This document shows positions 1 through 10,800 of a stretch of 64,000 bases of DNA, one piece after another. The position numbers were made by a program, and so were the translations under genes. This DNA is from Asterias amurensis (Eukaryota; Echinodermata; Asteroidea; Forcipulatida; Asteriidae), in NCBI RefSeq assembly GCF_032118995.1, contig NC_092650.1:2294001-2358000 (forward strand). Reading direction: 5' to 3'. The notes under the pieces were generated by a model that searched no databases, was not told the origin of the DNA, and worked only from the letters and a program-made list of their open reading frames with translations. Numbering within the stretch: position 1 is the first letter of the stretch; every line of letters starts with the position of its first letter.

Positions 1-108
1 TTTCTCACAATGTTTTATACCATCAACCTCTCCCCATTACTCGTCACCAGAAAAAGTTTTATGCTAATAATTATTTTGAGTAATTACCAAGTGTGTCACT
101 GCCTTTAA
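1..108 (+). mobile_element. Family A MITE, right end only
   Basis: Matches the 3' third of the family A consensus, from TTTCTCACAATGTTTTATAC to the terminal inverted repeat ending in CACTGCCTTTA. The left part lies outside the window. Confidence 0.8.
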
Positions 109-185
109 AGATGTAGCTTATAAATGTTTTGACAAATGTTTGGGTTAGAAAAAAGGTTACTGTGCAAGCACCGATTTCTGGGCTA

Positions 186-400
186 GCTGTGTATGCGAAG
201 AATGCTTAGTAACGTGGAGTACTCATGTGCACAAGCGAAAATTCCCCGCTAACCCGTGAAATACGCTTGCCGTAAGCACAGAATTCCCTGCTTCCGTAAG
301 CGCCGATTCTTTGCTGGCGGTAAGCAGAGCCATGAAATTGGGCACTGGTTGCTGTTTGGATGCTTAACCCATTTTGTGTAGCTTTACAATAAGACTTGGG
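186..400. repeat. Family E foldback repeat (GTAAGC-rich)
   Basis: Contains repeated CCGTAAGC/GCTTACGG blocks and the end motif that elsewhere reads CATGAAATTGGGCC. Related copies lie near 17330-17445 and 33170-33420, with shorter ends near 16240-16430, 52415-52490 and 59080-59150. It is probably a non-autonomous hairpin element. Confidence 0.6.
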
Positions 401-426
401 ATTCAACAGTTTGACTCAAAGTGTAC

Positions 427-2060
427 CTTTGTTTTCAAGCATGAAGAGTTGTCGTTGAAAGCGGTCGCCATCTTTGCTTGAGGTGTAGACCACATACTGT
501 CCAAAGCGAGGCTTGGTGTTCCTCTCAATGGTGTCGCAATAAGTGGCCGAACATTCACACACAAAGGATGTTGCATGAGGGATATTCTTTCTTTGGCAAG
601 GTTTATTCTCTGAAATAGAAAAAGATAAACTTGATTGACTTAATGTATATTATTTGGTTTGCGGTAACACCATGTGTGTACGTATGTATCTACTTGCCAG
701 GTAGAGTTGTTCTTAGGGAACTGTCTTGCTTTATTCTACTGCTGCGGAGTAGATAATCGGAGGTTCGGGAGATTTCTCAGTTCTAAAAAGAACTGTCCTG
801 CTTTTTAACTATTACCAGGGCGGATGGTATAGAAAATGGACTGGACTACTACTTTAGCTTGTAGGATCGTAATTAACTGTAGTGCCGCGGAGTCAGTTCT
901 CAAATTTATTAACTTAGGAATGGATTTGACATTTGAATCTGGCCATATTGGCTATTAAACTTTTGACATTTGAATGTAGCCAAGTCTGCATACTGAGGGT
1001 TGACATAAGTAATTGACCAAAGCATAAAGCGAAAACTCTGCCCCATCACCACCTAAGATGTGATACGTTTATTCTCTGAAGTTTTGTATGTTTTTCATTT
1101 TATATATTTTTCCGGTGTGCATCTTAGGGTAAAATTACTGGGTCTACATATTTGATTTGATATACGTTGATTGCATCTATATCTGTTTAGTTGTACTTGT
1201 ACTTTTATTGTTACAACAAAACTTGTGGGTTCTATTTTTGACCTTTTAATTGTTTTACTTTTTGTGGTTTGTATCGTTGTAAAGAGAGCGTTTTTGATGG
1301 ATTTGGCGCTATATAAATGTGTTTTATTATTACCAATAAGCCTGCTTGATTTTTTTTAGTTTTCTTAAAATAATTTTGAAACAGGGTTTGGGTTAGGAGT
1401 TAGAAAATACACTAGGGGCCGGGTTGGGGGGGGGGGGGGGTCGATGTGTTAGAAAAAAGGTGGGTGTTTTGAAACGAAGTTGTGTCGGAACACCTGTGTG
1501 TAAACCATCCACACCGAGGCCTAATACTTCATTCTTCAAGACAGATTTTCTTCTTTAGTAATAAAAGGCATATAGGGCAAGGAGGGCACCTTTTCATGAA
1601 GGGAATGCAAATTTCTCGTGGACCATTCCAAGTTACTGTACACCAAGGCCAGGGAAATGGGGGCAGTTGTCTCAGACATGGGGGCAGTTGTCTCAGACAT
1701 TGGGGCAGTTGTCTCATGTGCAGCCATGAAGTATCAGACCAGCCCCCGATTTCACGAAGCGCTGCGTCGCGTCGCAAGTGCAAGTTGCGACCGGTTACAC
1801 GTCATAAGTTGCGAACTCGTCGCAGCTGCGTAGTGTCTTATAGGTCTGCGACGCATCGCAAACCCTACGATGCGTCGCTACTCGTGATGAGTTTCGAGAA
1901 ATCGGGGGCTGCACACCATAAAAACTCCAAACATCACTTAGGGTTTAGTCTTCACAAACTGTTGTAGGTACATGTACAGTTTCTAATCCTACACAGTAAA
2001 ATATAACATACCTCCGAGACAGGGCAAACAGAAGACAGCCAGTATCATCCATTTGTACAT
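427..2060 (-). CDS. GBA1: Glucosylceramidase paralogue (5' part, runs off left edge)
   Basis: Two coding exons are visible: 2060-2012 (start codon, 16 codons plus one base) and 609-427 (183 bases). Both have consensus GT donors, the second has a TTTCAG acceptor, and the phases fit. Exon 1 encodes a signal peptide starting MYKWMILAVFCLPCLG. Exon 2 encodes the N-terminal four-cysteine segment (KPC, then FVCEC, then YCDTI) of GH30 lysosomal glucosylceramidase, which cleaves glucosylceramide to glucose and ceramide. This exon has exactly the same length as exon 2 of the complete gene at 4814-12077, and 49 of 61 encoded residues are identical. I infer a head-to-tail tandem duplicate. The catalytic exons lie outside the window, so it is unknown whether this copy is active. 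No break is seen in the visible part. Confidence 0.85.
656..912 (+). repeat. Family J dispersed repeat
   Basis: Begins GGTTTGCGGTAACACCATGTG. It carries two related halves, each with a GAACTGTC(T/C)TGCT block and a GCGGAGTAGA-like block, and ends near CCGCGGAGTCAGTTCT. Other copies are at 12183-12492 (inverted), 19644-19850 (internally deleted) and 27540-27820. It lies in intron 1 of the left GBA copy. Class unknown; no coding capacity seen. Confidence 0.6.
1658..1720 (+). repeat. 21-bp tandem repeat, 3 copies
   Basis: The unit GGGGGCAGTTGTCTCAGACAT occurs three times in a row, the last slightly altered (TGGGGCAG, then TGTCTCATGTG). Confidence 0.85.
1745..1915. repeat. Foldback repeat rich in GCGTCGCA
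   Basis: Starts CCCGATTTCACGAAGCGCTG and ends TTTCGAGAAATCGGGGG, so the ends are inverted. The interior alternates GCGTCGCA and TGCGACGC blocks. A short related segment (AGTTGCGACTATTTGAGGCG) is near 32520-32580. Confidence 0.6.
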
Positions 2061-2528
2061 CTTGAGTAAAGATGAAGCTCTTTGAGCAGCGTGACTTGAA
2101 TGGTCTTAATGTTATGTAATAGATAGAGCTCTGCTATGTAGCTGTATTGTACTGGCAGTGTCATCCAACATGCTCAGTACTGCTTGCACTGATCAACGTA
2201 AATCGCAACAGACGGCTAAAGATATCACTCAGATTAACTTTCGGAGTCTTCCATGACAGGTTGTTCTATGGAACAATCATCACTTGATGATCTTTTTTAT
2301 TCCGCTCTTGTCATTTCTATATGAATATAGCATGCTCTAACTAGGCTCAATAATGACTTAACCACACTATGTCCTGCGCTCATTGTACACAATACTTAAG
2401 ATTTGGTCTCACTGCACATGCCTTGACTGAGCACACATACAAACACACACACACTGCATGGGAATTTGCTTGGCTCATTGTTTGCTCGTTGTCATAGCAT
2501 TGTACAATAAGATCTAGCCCCCTCTGTA

Positions 2529-2738
2529 TAGCCTGGCTGATTTTGCTGAATGACCTAATAAGGAACTTGGCAAGAAAGGGGAAAACAGCGTTCCCTTTTC
2601 CTCCCCTGAATGCCTTTCGACCATTGTGCGAGAATAGCCTGGCTGTTTTTGCTGAATGACCTAATAAGGAACTTGGCAAGAAAGGGGAAAACAGCGTTCC
2701 CTTTTCCTCCCCTGAATGCCTTTCGACCATTGTGCGAA
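2529..2738. repeat. 106-bp tandem duplication
   Basis: A unit beginning TAGCCTGGCTG and ending ATTGTGCGA is present twice with only one or two differences (GATTTTGCTG versus GTTTTTGCTG). The high identity suggests a recent event. Confidence 0.9.
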
Positions 2739-2778
2739 ATCAAGCTGGTAGTATTTTTAGGTGTTTTGTGCCCCATCC

Positions 2779-3150
2779 TTTAAACACATTGGACACTATT
2801 GGTAATTGACAAAGACCAGTGTTCTCACTTGGTGTATCTCAACATATGCATACAAAAACAAACCTGTGAAAATTTTAGCTCAATTGGATGTCGAAGTTGT
2901 GAGATAATAATGAAAGAAAAACACCCTTGTCACACGAAGTTGTGTGCTTTCAGATGCTTGATTTCGAGACCTCAAATTCTAAATCTGAGGTCTTGAAATC
3001 AAACTCAACGGGGAAAGTGACGTTTTTCCAGGGAGTCGTTTCTCACAATGTTTTACACTATCAACAGCTCCCCATTGATTCCTCGTAACCAAGTTGGTTT
3101 TTATGCTTATAATTATTTTGAGAAGTTACAAATAATATCCACTGCCGTTA
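2779..3150 (+). mobile_element. Family A MITE, diverged copy
   Basis: Starts TTTAAACACATTGGACACTA and ends near AATATCCACTGCCGTTA. It contains the family hairpin (GAGACCTCAAATTC ... GAGGTCTTGAAATC) and the TTTCTCACAATGTTTTA block. Confidence 0.8.
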
Positions 3151-4261
3151 GTCATATGGATAAACAGGGTTCAAAAGACAATAGTGTATTATTCTATACA
3201 CAATAACCAATTGGCGCTATCATTTACCAACTTACGTGTACGGCTATTTGTTTAAACAGCAATTTGTATGAGTTGTGCAAAGTCATCGCACACAACCAAG
3301 AGATCTGACAACATTCTTTTGTATAAGCCCAGTAAACTGTAACATCACTTGAAGTGAGCAACTCCATCATGGATGATAATATTGAACATCTGTCAAGTGA
3401 TGGAGATTGCAATACACAATTTTTATTAAGAATTGGGGGAACATCTAAAAACTTGCCGAACTTTTATTTATTACCACAAGTGACAAGTACAGACACTCCG
3501 TTTGTACAGAGTGGCTTGAGCAGCCTTTTATTCCAATTTAATACTATAAATAATTACATGATCCTAAAACCCTGAGCATTTTGTCACAAATGCAAAATTT
3601 AGCCAAACTGAGTTTTCAAAAATAAAAGTTAATCTTAGCAAATCGATTTCCTGTAATAGTCCAATCAGTGAAATCAATGCAAGAACTGTACTGCTCTCCG
3701 GCTGTATCAATTAATCCGTATTGAAACATTATCAACATTGATTTTTGGTAGTTATCCAATCCGCAAAATTATGATTATATTTGCAAGAACAGTACTGATT
3801 TTTGGCAGAATCATTAAACCCGTAAGTTCTTAAACATGATTAAAATATATTGTTTTCATCGTTAATAATTTATTCATTTATATAGGACAAACTCTAATAT
3901 AATGCGCTGAACAAGAAAATATATAATTTACAAGAAAATACACTGTAAAAGTATACCCGTATGTGCTATTACACACATTAAAATGAATAAAGGTTTAAAA
4001 TATATTTTTTAATTGGAATAACAGTGTGAGGACCCAGTCTTCACCATGTTGTAATGACCAGGTTGCTGGCCACCGCCAACCTTGTCATACCATGCACTGG
4101 GTCATCAAACTGTTACTCCCTAATTAATGGCCCTGACAATAACTTACAGATAAATGAATAAATAAAGGAAATCAAGGAAAAACAATACATGTAAGCTAGA
4201 GTCAGGCCTGGAATTAAACGAATATTAAGATCAAGGAAAAAATACATAAGTTGAAGTCATG

Positions 4262-4425
4262 CCTAGAATTACACGGGCACAGGGCACAGCCTCCGTTGCC
4301 CCTGGTCTTGGCCTTGTCACCCCTTCAAAAAGTGCCCCACTGACTTAAAGATTTTTCAATTGAAGTGCCCTTTACAACATGGAAAAGGTCTTGCCCTTTT
4401 AAAGGTGAAATTCCAGGCCTGGGTA
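4262..4425 (+). repeat. Family D2 low-copy repeat (AATTCCAGGCCT end)
   Basis: Shares GTGCCC(T)TT...AACATG and ATTCCAGGCC blocks with 45698-45885 and, inverted, 53105-53262. Confidence 0.5.
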
Positions 4426-4447
4426 GTTCACCGAAAAACAACTTACA

Positions 4448-4762
4448 CCCGTTTCAGACCGGCGCGCCAGAGTCACGCCGAACCAAATTGATTAGGAGCA
4501 ACTCTAGGTCGACCCAAATAAATTTTAGTTTCAGACAGGCGAACATAACTTTTACATTGGCTCATGTCAAGATTGACGCCTGAAACCAAGGCGCTCCAGA
4601 GTCGTTACGAATGACTGCTACAGTCGCTCTTTCGACTGCAACAGTCGGTGTTCGACTTCTAGCACGTCCAGTCGCTCACAACTGTTTGAGACATCAATTT
4701 TTTCATGTGACTTAACTATAAATTTGCTCCGGCGCGACTCTGGAGTGCCTGTCTAAAATGGG
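4448..4762 (+). mobile_element. Family G foldback element
   Basis: Terminal inverted repeats of about 28 bases: CCCGTTTCAGACCGGCGCGC at the left pairs imperfectly with TGGAGTGCCTGTCTAAAATG at the right. A second copy is at 30103-30401. No coding capacity. Confidence 0.7.
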
Positions 4763-4813
4763 TATTAACTACCTTTCCATGGAATTTCTACTCAAGTGAT
4801 TATTTAATCCCCT

Positions 4814-7800
4814 TCACCAGATATAAGTTTGAATTGATCGAGGAGGTACATGGGCATTGATATACAACTCTCCTAGGTCTGTGTCCTGCAGGGTAACCTT
4901 GACTTCTTGGTCCAGTCTGCAAAACAAAACACACACAAACAAAGCTTGGTTAGAAAAATTCCCCAAAAATATATTAGACATTTAAAGACAGTGGACACTG
5001 TTGGTAAGTGTCAAAGACCAGTCTTCTTACTTGGTGTATCATAAAATAACAAACCTGTGAAAATTTTAACTCAATTGGTCGTCGAAGTTGAGAGCTAATA
5101 TGGAAGAAAAAACACCCTTGCCACACGAAGTTGTGTGTTTGTCAGATGCTTGGTTTCGAAACCTCAAAATCTAATTCTGAGGTCTCAAAAATCAAAAATT
5201 ACTTCTTTCTCAAAAACTATGTTACTTCAGAGGGAGCCGTTTCTCACAATGTATTAGTCTATCAAAAGCTCTCTATTGCTTGTTAACAAGTAAGTTTTTA
5301 TACTAACAATTATTTTGAGTTATTACCAATAGTGTCCACTGCCTTTAAAACAATGGAATTCTAAAGCTGAAAGTGAAGGTTTACGCTTGGTGATTACTCT
5401 TTAAATTAATGCCAATTAAAACATTGCTATAGTTAGAAACATACAGTAGCTTTCAAGTTTCAATAGTACAAAGAATTTTGCGAAACTTTTCACTTTGAAG
5501 TAATGTGGTGATGTACAACGAAATAAGTTTGAATCTGAGAAGTGTTATTGTCAGATACATTTCTCAGATCATGTATTCCTATCACATGCTTTTTTGTATG
5601 TATTATTCTTCCGTCGTGGACACATTTGCTCTGGATTTTTGGTGAAACATGTATCTCAAAAACGTGACCAACCTGTAGCATCTGTATAGCGCCCTCTATT
5701 GACTAGTTGTCATACAAGTTTATTATTCAAAGGTTAAAGTTCAGAGGTGAATAAAAGAACAAGGAACCATCTTGATTCACGTTGCAACTCAAACAACTCT
5801 GTTTTAGAGTTACCATATTTCTCCACCTTTGTTTCAAAATATTCAAGAACCTTTTTGAATTAAACTTTTACATGTTAATTTTATTGTGTTTACATTTATA
5901 CCAAAGGTATAATTGGACATCAAACCTATATTGAGTTTGAGTTTTACTTACTCGTTTAAAATGACAGCAACTTTAGAGTCGTCAGGCGTCTTGAATGCTA
6001 TACTCAGTAAAGGTGAAATCTCACTCGCTTCTAAACTAATACGAACTGAGCCTGGAGGAACAAACTTACTGTAAAAACAAAATCCAACAATATTGTTTAA
6101 AAGTTTTCATTGAAAGCAGTGGACACTATTGGTAATGACTCAAAATAATTCTTAGCATAAAAACTTACTTGGTAACAAGCAATGGAGAGCTGTTGATAAT
6201 ATAAAACAATGTGAGAAACGGCTCCCTCTGAAGTAATGTAGTTTTTGAAAAAGAGGTAATCTCTCTTTCAAATATTAAAAGACATAAGCTGAAGTTATTA
6301 TTATTCATCTGAAAGCACACAAATTTGTGCAACAATCATGACAATTGTGTTTTTTCTTTCATTATTCCCTTGCAACTTCAATAACCAATTGAGCCAAATT
6401 TTTCACATATTTTGTTGTTTTATGCATATGATGGAATACATCAAGTGAGAATATTGGTTTTTGACAATTACTCATAGAGATATATATAAGAGCTAGAGGG
6501 TGCACGGGTGATACTTCTTGCACAAAAGCGACGGGACCGCAAGGAGACAGGCAGGCGCCATTATGTACGCGCGTTGAATATGAAACACACGTTGGAGTTG
6601 TGTTTATTGAACGCTTTGCGTTGCTGTTTTGTTCAACTTAAAAAATGGTCGCACAAACACACGCTGTGGGATGCCAGTTTTGTCAACTTAGAAAATGGCC
6701 GCCTGCGCGCATGCCGGAGCGCATATATAGGCCAGTGCGCCCTCTAGTTCTTATATATAACTCTATGCAATTACCAGTATACATGGTGCCAGACTACACT
6801 GCATTTTTTTGGTTGTGCTGCATTTGGACCGCAATCGCATCCAGCAATTACTTGACCCGAGAAAACATTGGCTATCCACATCATAACTCGCTTTTACCTG
6901 AAGTGTCCCAAGTGATAAAACATGGGTTGTTTATAGAAGACGTCTCTCTCAGCATCCACTATGATGGGACTATCTACTTGATTATTGGCCCAGTTTGGTC
7001 CTCCATTCATGTCTAGAGCCAGGTTCCAATCCAACCAGCCCGTTACCCAGTGGTTCAGGTCCTGATGAGGAGAAAAATATAAAATCTATATTCTTTGATA
7101 GACTTGGCAATAACTGGGTTTGCCCTCACAGGCCTTGTCCTTCACTCTTGAAGGGGCACAGCAATTTTCCACTTGTAGGGGGCACCTCTACGAGGACAAT
7201 ATAGATTTAAATTTGTACAAGAACATTGCACAGGGCACCACAGCAAAAGCACAGGGCAATTGCTGTGGGTGCCATGGGTTATTTTAGAGGCCTGCCCTAA
7301 TCTTTTTGAGTGCCTGGCCAGCAGGATCAGCTTGCTTGTCATTTCACTAAGTTTGTCAGCTTTTTCACTCGTCAAAATGAGGAACAGCTCCATGCTGTAA
7401 ACCTATCACACTACCAAGCAGAAAAATGCTATGCAAACATCGGGGAATATAACTCAAGGTGGGAACGCACAGTAGCATTACCTCAAAGCCAGTCACTGTA
7501 ACTTTCCGCGTGGCAGCGGAAGGAAAGTCCAGTGGGAACATGGCTTAAGATGGTTTAGTTTGAAGGAAGTAGTCTGTACCTGAATGATATCATAGCTGTA
7601 TCGTTCACCTCGTTCCCAAGAACCTAGCATCACCGGTTCTGCGAAAAGGTCTGCCCCTTCACAGGCCTCTGTAGCTACGATGAATTTATCTGGGAATTCT
7701 AGATGGGTGTCTGTCAGGGTGTTGTAGCTGTCAGGGCCGCGGTTCTTGTACCAATGAACTGCCGCACCTGACAGGTAACTGGCAGCTTCTTCGTCATTGT

Positions 7801-10800
7801 AAATCTGTTGGTAATGAAGTATAAAGGAAGCAAACATAAATTCGGTTTGAAAACATTTATTTATTTTATTGAATAGTTTAAGTAGGATTTGACCTTTGTG
7901 CGGTGGAAATACAATGTATAGTAGAGAAGGTTTGTGGTAACACCATGTAAAATCATCTCTTATATCGTTTTGAACCACCCACCCATGTATCGCCCGCTAG
8001 CCTGAGTTTATTCATCGTTCGATGAAATAAGTTCAATAAGAAAAGTGGGCCCTCCGTCGGGTTTTCACATTACTTTATGATCATTAGGAGTATGAGATAG
8101 TGCCCAAGACTAGGCCCTGAGTTGAAGTCTTACCAATTGAGAACCAACAAGTAATGATGGTACATTATCATCATGAGTAATCAGCTTAACATGACTGTAG
8201 CTGTATTCACGTAACTTGGGACCCAGATCCAGCTTGACGAAATCTCTCATGATTTCTGGAGGCATTGCCATACTCTGCCATGGGTAGATTGGAATCAAAC
8301 CGGCCGACGGCTCGTTCTGGATGGTCATTCCCCAAATGGACACCCTAAGCTTCTCGTACTCAATTAGAAACCTGTTGAAAACAAAATACATGGAGAACTT
8401 TTTGTAAGTTTTACTAAAAGGTTTTTCTTGATATTTTTTAGGAGTTATTTTTGTATTTTTTGAGAATCAACTGTGTGCTCCAAGAAACATTACAGCCCAA
8501 GGTTAAATACTTTCAGGATTTAAAACAATGGTTTGTAGACGAGTCTGTCTAACATCAGTGTAAAATGTGGGATTGACAGTTTACTGTCCAATCAGAAACA
8601 TTTGAATTATGCATGAAGTCAACTTACTGTTGTTGACAAATGGCTGTCCAATCAGGGAAAGGTCTCACAATTAGATTATGAATTATGCATGAAGTACACT
8701 TACAGTTTATAGTTGGCTGTCCAATCAGAGAAAAGTCTCACAGTTAGATCATGAATTATGCATAAAGTCTACTTACTGTTGTTGACAAATGGCTGTCAAA
8801 TCAGAGAAAAGTCTCACAGTTAGATCATGAATTATGCATAAAGTCTACTTACTGTTGTTGACAAATGGCTGTCCAATCAAAGAAAAGTCTCTCATTTACA
8901 TTATGAATTATGCATGAAGTCAGGTTACAAGTTACAGTTAACAAATCGCTGTCCAATCAGAGTAAAGTCTCACACTTAGGTCATGAATTATGCATGAAGT
9001 CAACTTACTTGACAAAGTATAGAGCCCATGTTTGATAAACTTGTCCTCCTGGTTGGCCAATCAAGGATCCTCCACCTGCCATTTTGCCGTTGGTTTTCAT
9101 CCAAGCTGGTGCGGACCATGGACTAGCAATCAGCTTAAGCTCTCTTGGACTCATGTCTAGAGCTGCTCGTATCACTGGAATCTGCATTTTAAGAAACCCA
9201 GTCAAAACATGAACTTTGGTTATAATGATTCTTCCATTTTGCTTTTTAAGAGGTTCATCAGAATATAGTGAGATGTGTTTTGTCAGTGTTGTACTTTTAG
9301 TAATTAGTCAAATTAATTGTAGCATAAAAAATTACTTGGTAACAAGCAATGGAGAGCTGTTGAACACATTGTGAAAAATGGGTCCCTCTGAAGTAACAAA
9401 GTTGTTGAGGAAGAGGTAGTTTCTCACTCAAATACTAAAAGACTTCATCAGATCTACAGCCTTTTTGGCATCTGAAAGCACAAACATTTGTGCGACAAGG
9501 GTATTTTTTCTTTCATTGTTCCCTTGCAACTTTGATGACAAATTGAGTGGACATTTTCACAGATCTGGCAGGAAAAACACTGAATGTTGAAGTGCCTCGA
9601 GTGTCACTGAGTGACGGATATGAGCGCTTTATAAGAAGCCACTTTAATAGTTGTATAATAATGATTAAAGACCCTGGACACTATTGGTAATTGTCAAAAT
9701 CCAGTCTTCTCACTTGGTGTATCTCAACATATGCATTAAATAACAAATCTGTGAAAATTTTAGCTCGATTGGTCATCGGAGTTGCTAGATAACTATGAAA
9801 GAAAAAACACCCTTGTCACACGAAGTTGTGTGCTTTCAGATGCTTTGTGTGATTTCGAGACCTCAAATTCTAAACTTGAGGTCTCAAAATCAAATTCGTG
9901 GAAAACTACTTCTTTCTCGAAAACTACATCACTTCAGAGGGAGCCGTTTCTTACAATGTTTTATACTATAAACCTCTCCTCATTACTTGTTACCAAGTGA
10001 GGTTTTATGCCGATAATTATTGTGAGTAATTACCAATAGTGTCCACTGCCTTTAAATGAGGACCAGCAAACTGAAGTCTACGTTCATACCTTATAGTGGA
10101 TATCCTGATATGCTAATTCGAATTCACTGAGGTCATAATCTCCAGGGGTGTCAGCATATGAATACGTACTACTAGAGAAATCACAGCTTGCGATAGGTAC
10201 ACGTCCAGCGCTGTACTCCAGTCCTTTGAAAAGAGTTCAAGAGATTGTAATTAAAAAAACAACAATACGCTATTTTTTGGTTGCAGAATTGTCAACACTT
10301 AATTGTCAAACTTATTTCTTGAAAGTGCAAAAATAAATAATGGTCTGTACTCTACTGTAGTCTATTTAAAAAAAGTTGAGGAAGTTTAAAAACAACATTG
10401 CGTTGAATTGTTTTTTTAGAATTGTCAACAGTTATTTGTTTTATTTATTTCTTAGTCTAGGAGCAATAGAATGGCTGACACCAGCCGTGATATTTTACGG
10501 AGGCAACAAAGGCGATTGCCTCCATGCTCCCTGGTCATTGCCCTGGTGCCCTTGAAATGCTCCAGTAAAAATTTGCAATTTCCTCACAGGTTGCCCTTAA
10601 CCAAGGAGAAAATGGCTTGGTGCCCTTGCCCTTAGAAAAAAATGATGCAACAGTGTCCAGGGGTCGATTTCACAAAGAGTTAGGACTAGTCCTAACTTAG
10701 GACTAGTCCTAGGAGATATACAAATTGCATGGATAGTCCTAAGTTAGGACAAGTAACTGGTGCTAACTCAAGATAAGACTAGTCCTAACTCTTTGTGAAA

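Larger units (their letters stand above)
613..2011. other. Intron 1 of left GBA copy: repeats only
   Basis: Holds a family J repeat, a LINE- or SINE-like 3' tail near 1260-1345 (GGCGCTATATAAATG), a G-tract at about 1424-1441, a 21-bp tandem triplet at 1658-1720 and a hairpin-rich segment at 1745-1915. I see no additional exon. Confidence 0.6.
2061..4813. other. Intergenic spacer between the tandem GBA genes
   Basis: Contains a 106-bp direct duplication (2529-2738), a diverged family A MITE (2779-3150), a family D-like fragment (4262-4425) and a family G foldback (4448-4762). No gene is recognised. The promoter of the left GBA copy and the 3'UTR of the complete copy must lie here, but no decisive TATA or poly(A) element was seen. 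Confidence 0.6.

Noticed and set aside
1482-1967. 161-codon open frame
   Set aside because: Composed of a 21-bp tandem repeat and a foldback repeat; no domain or splice context.
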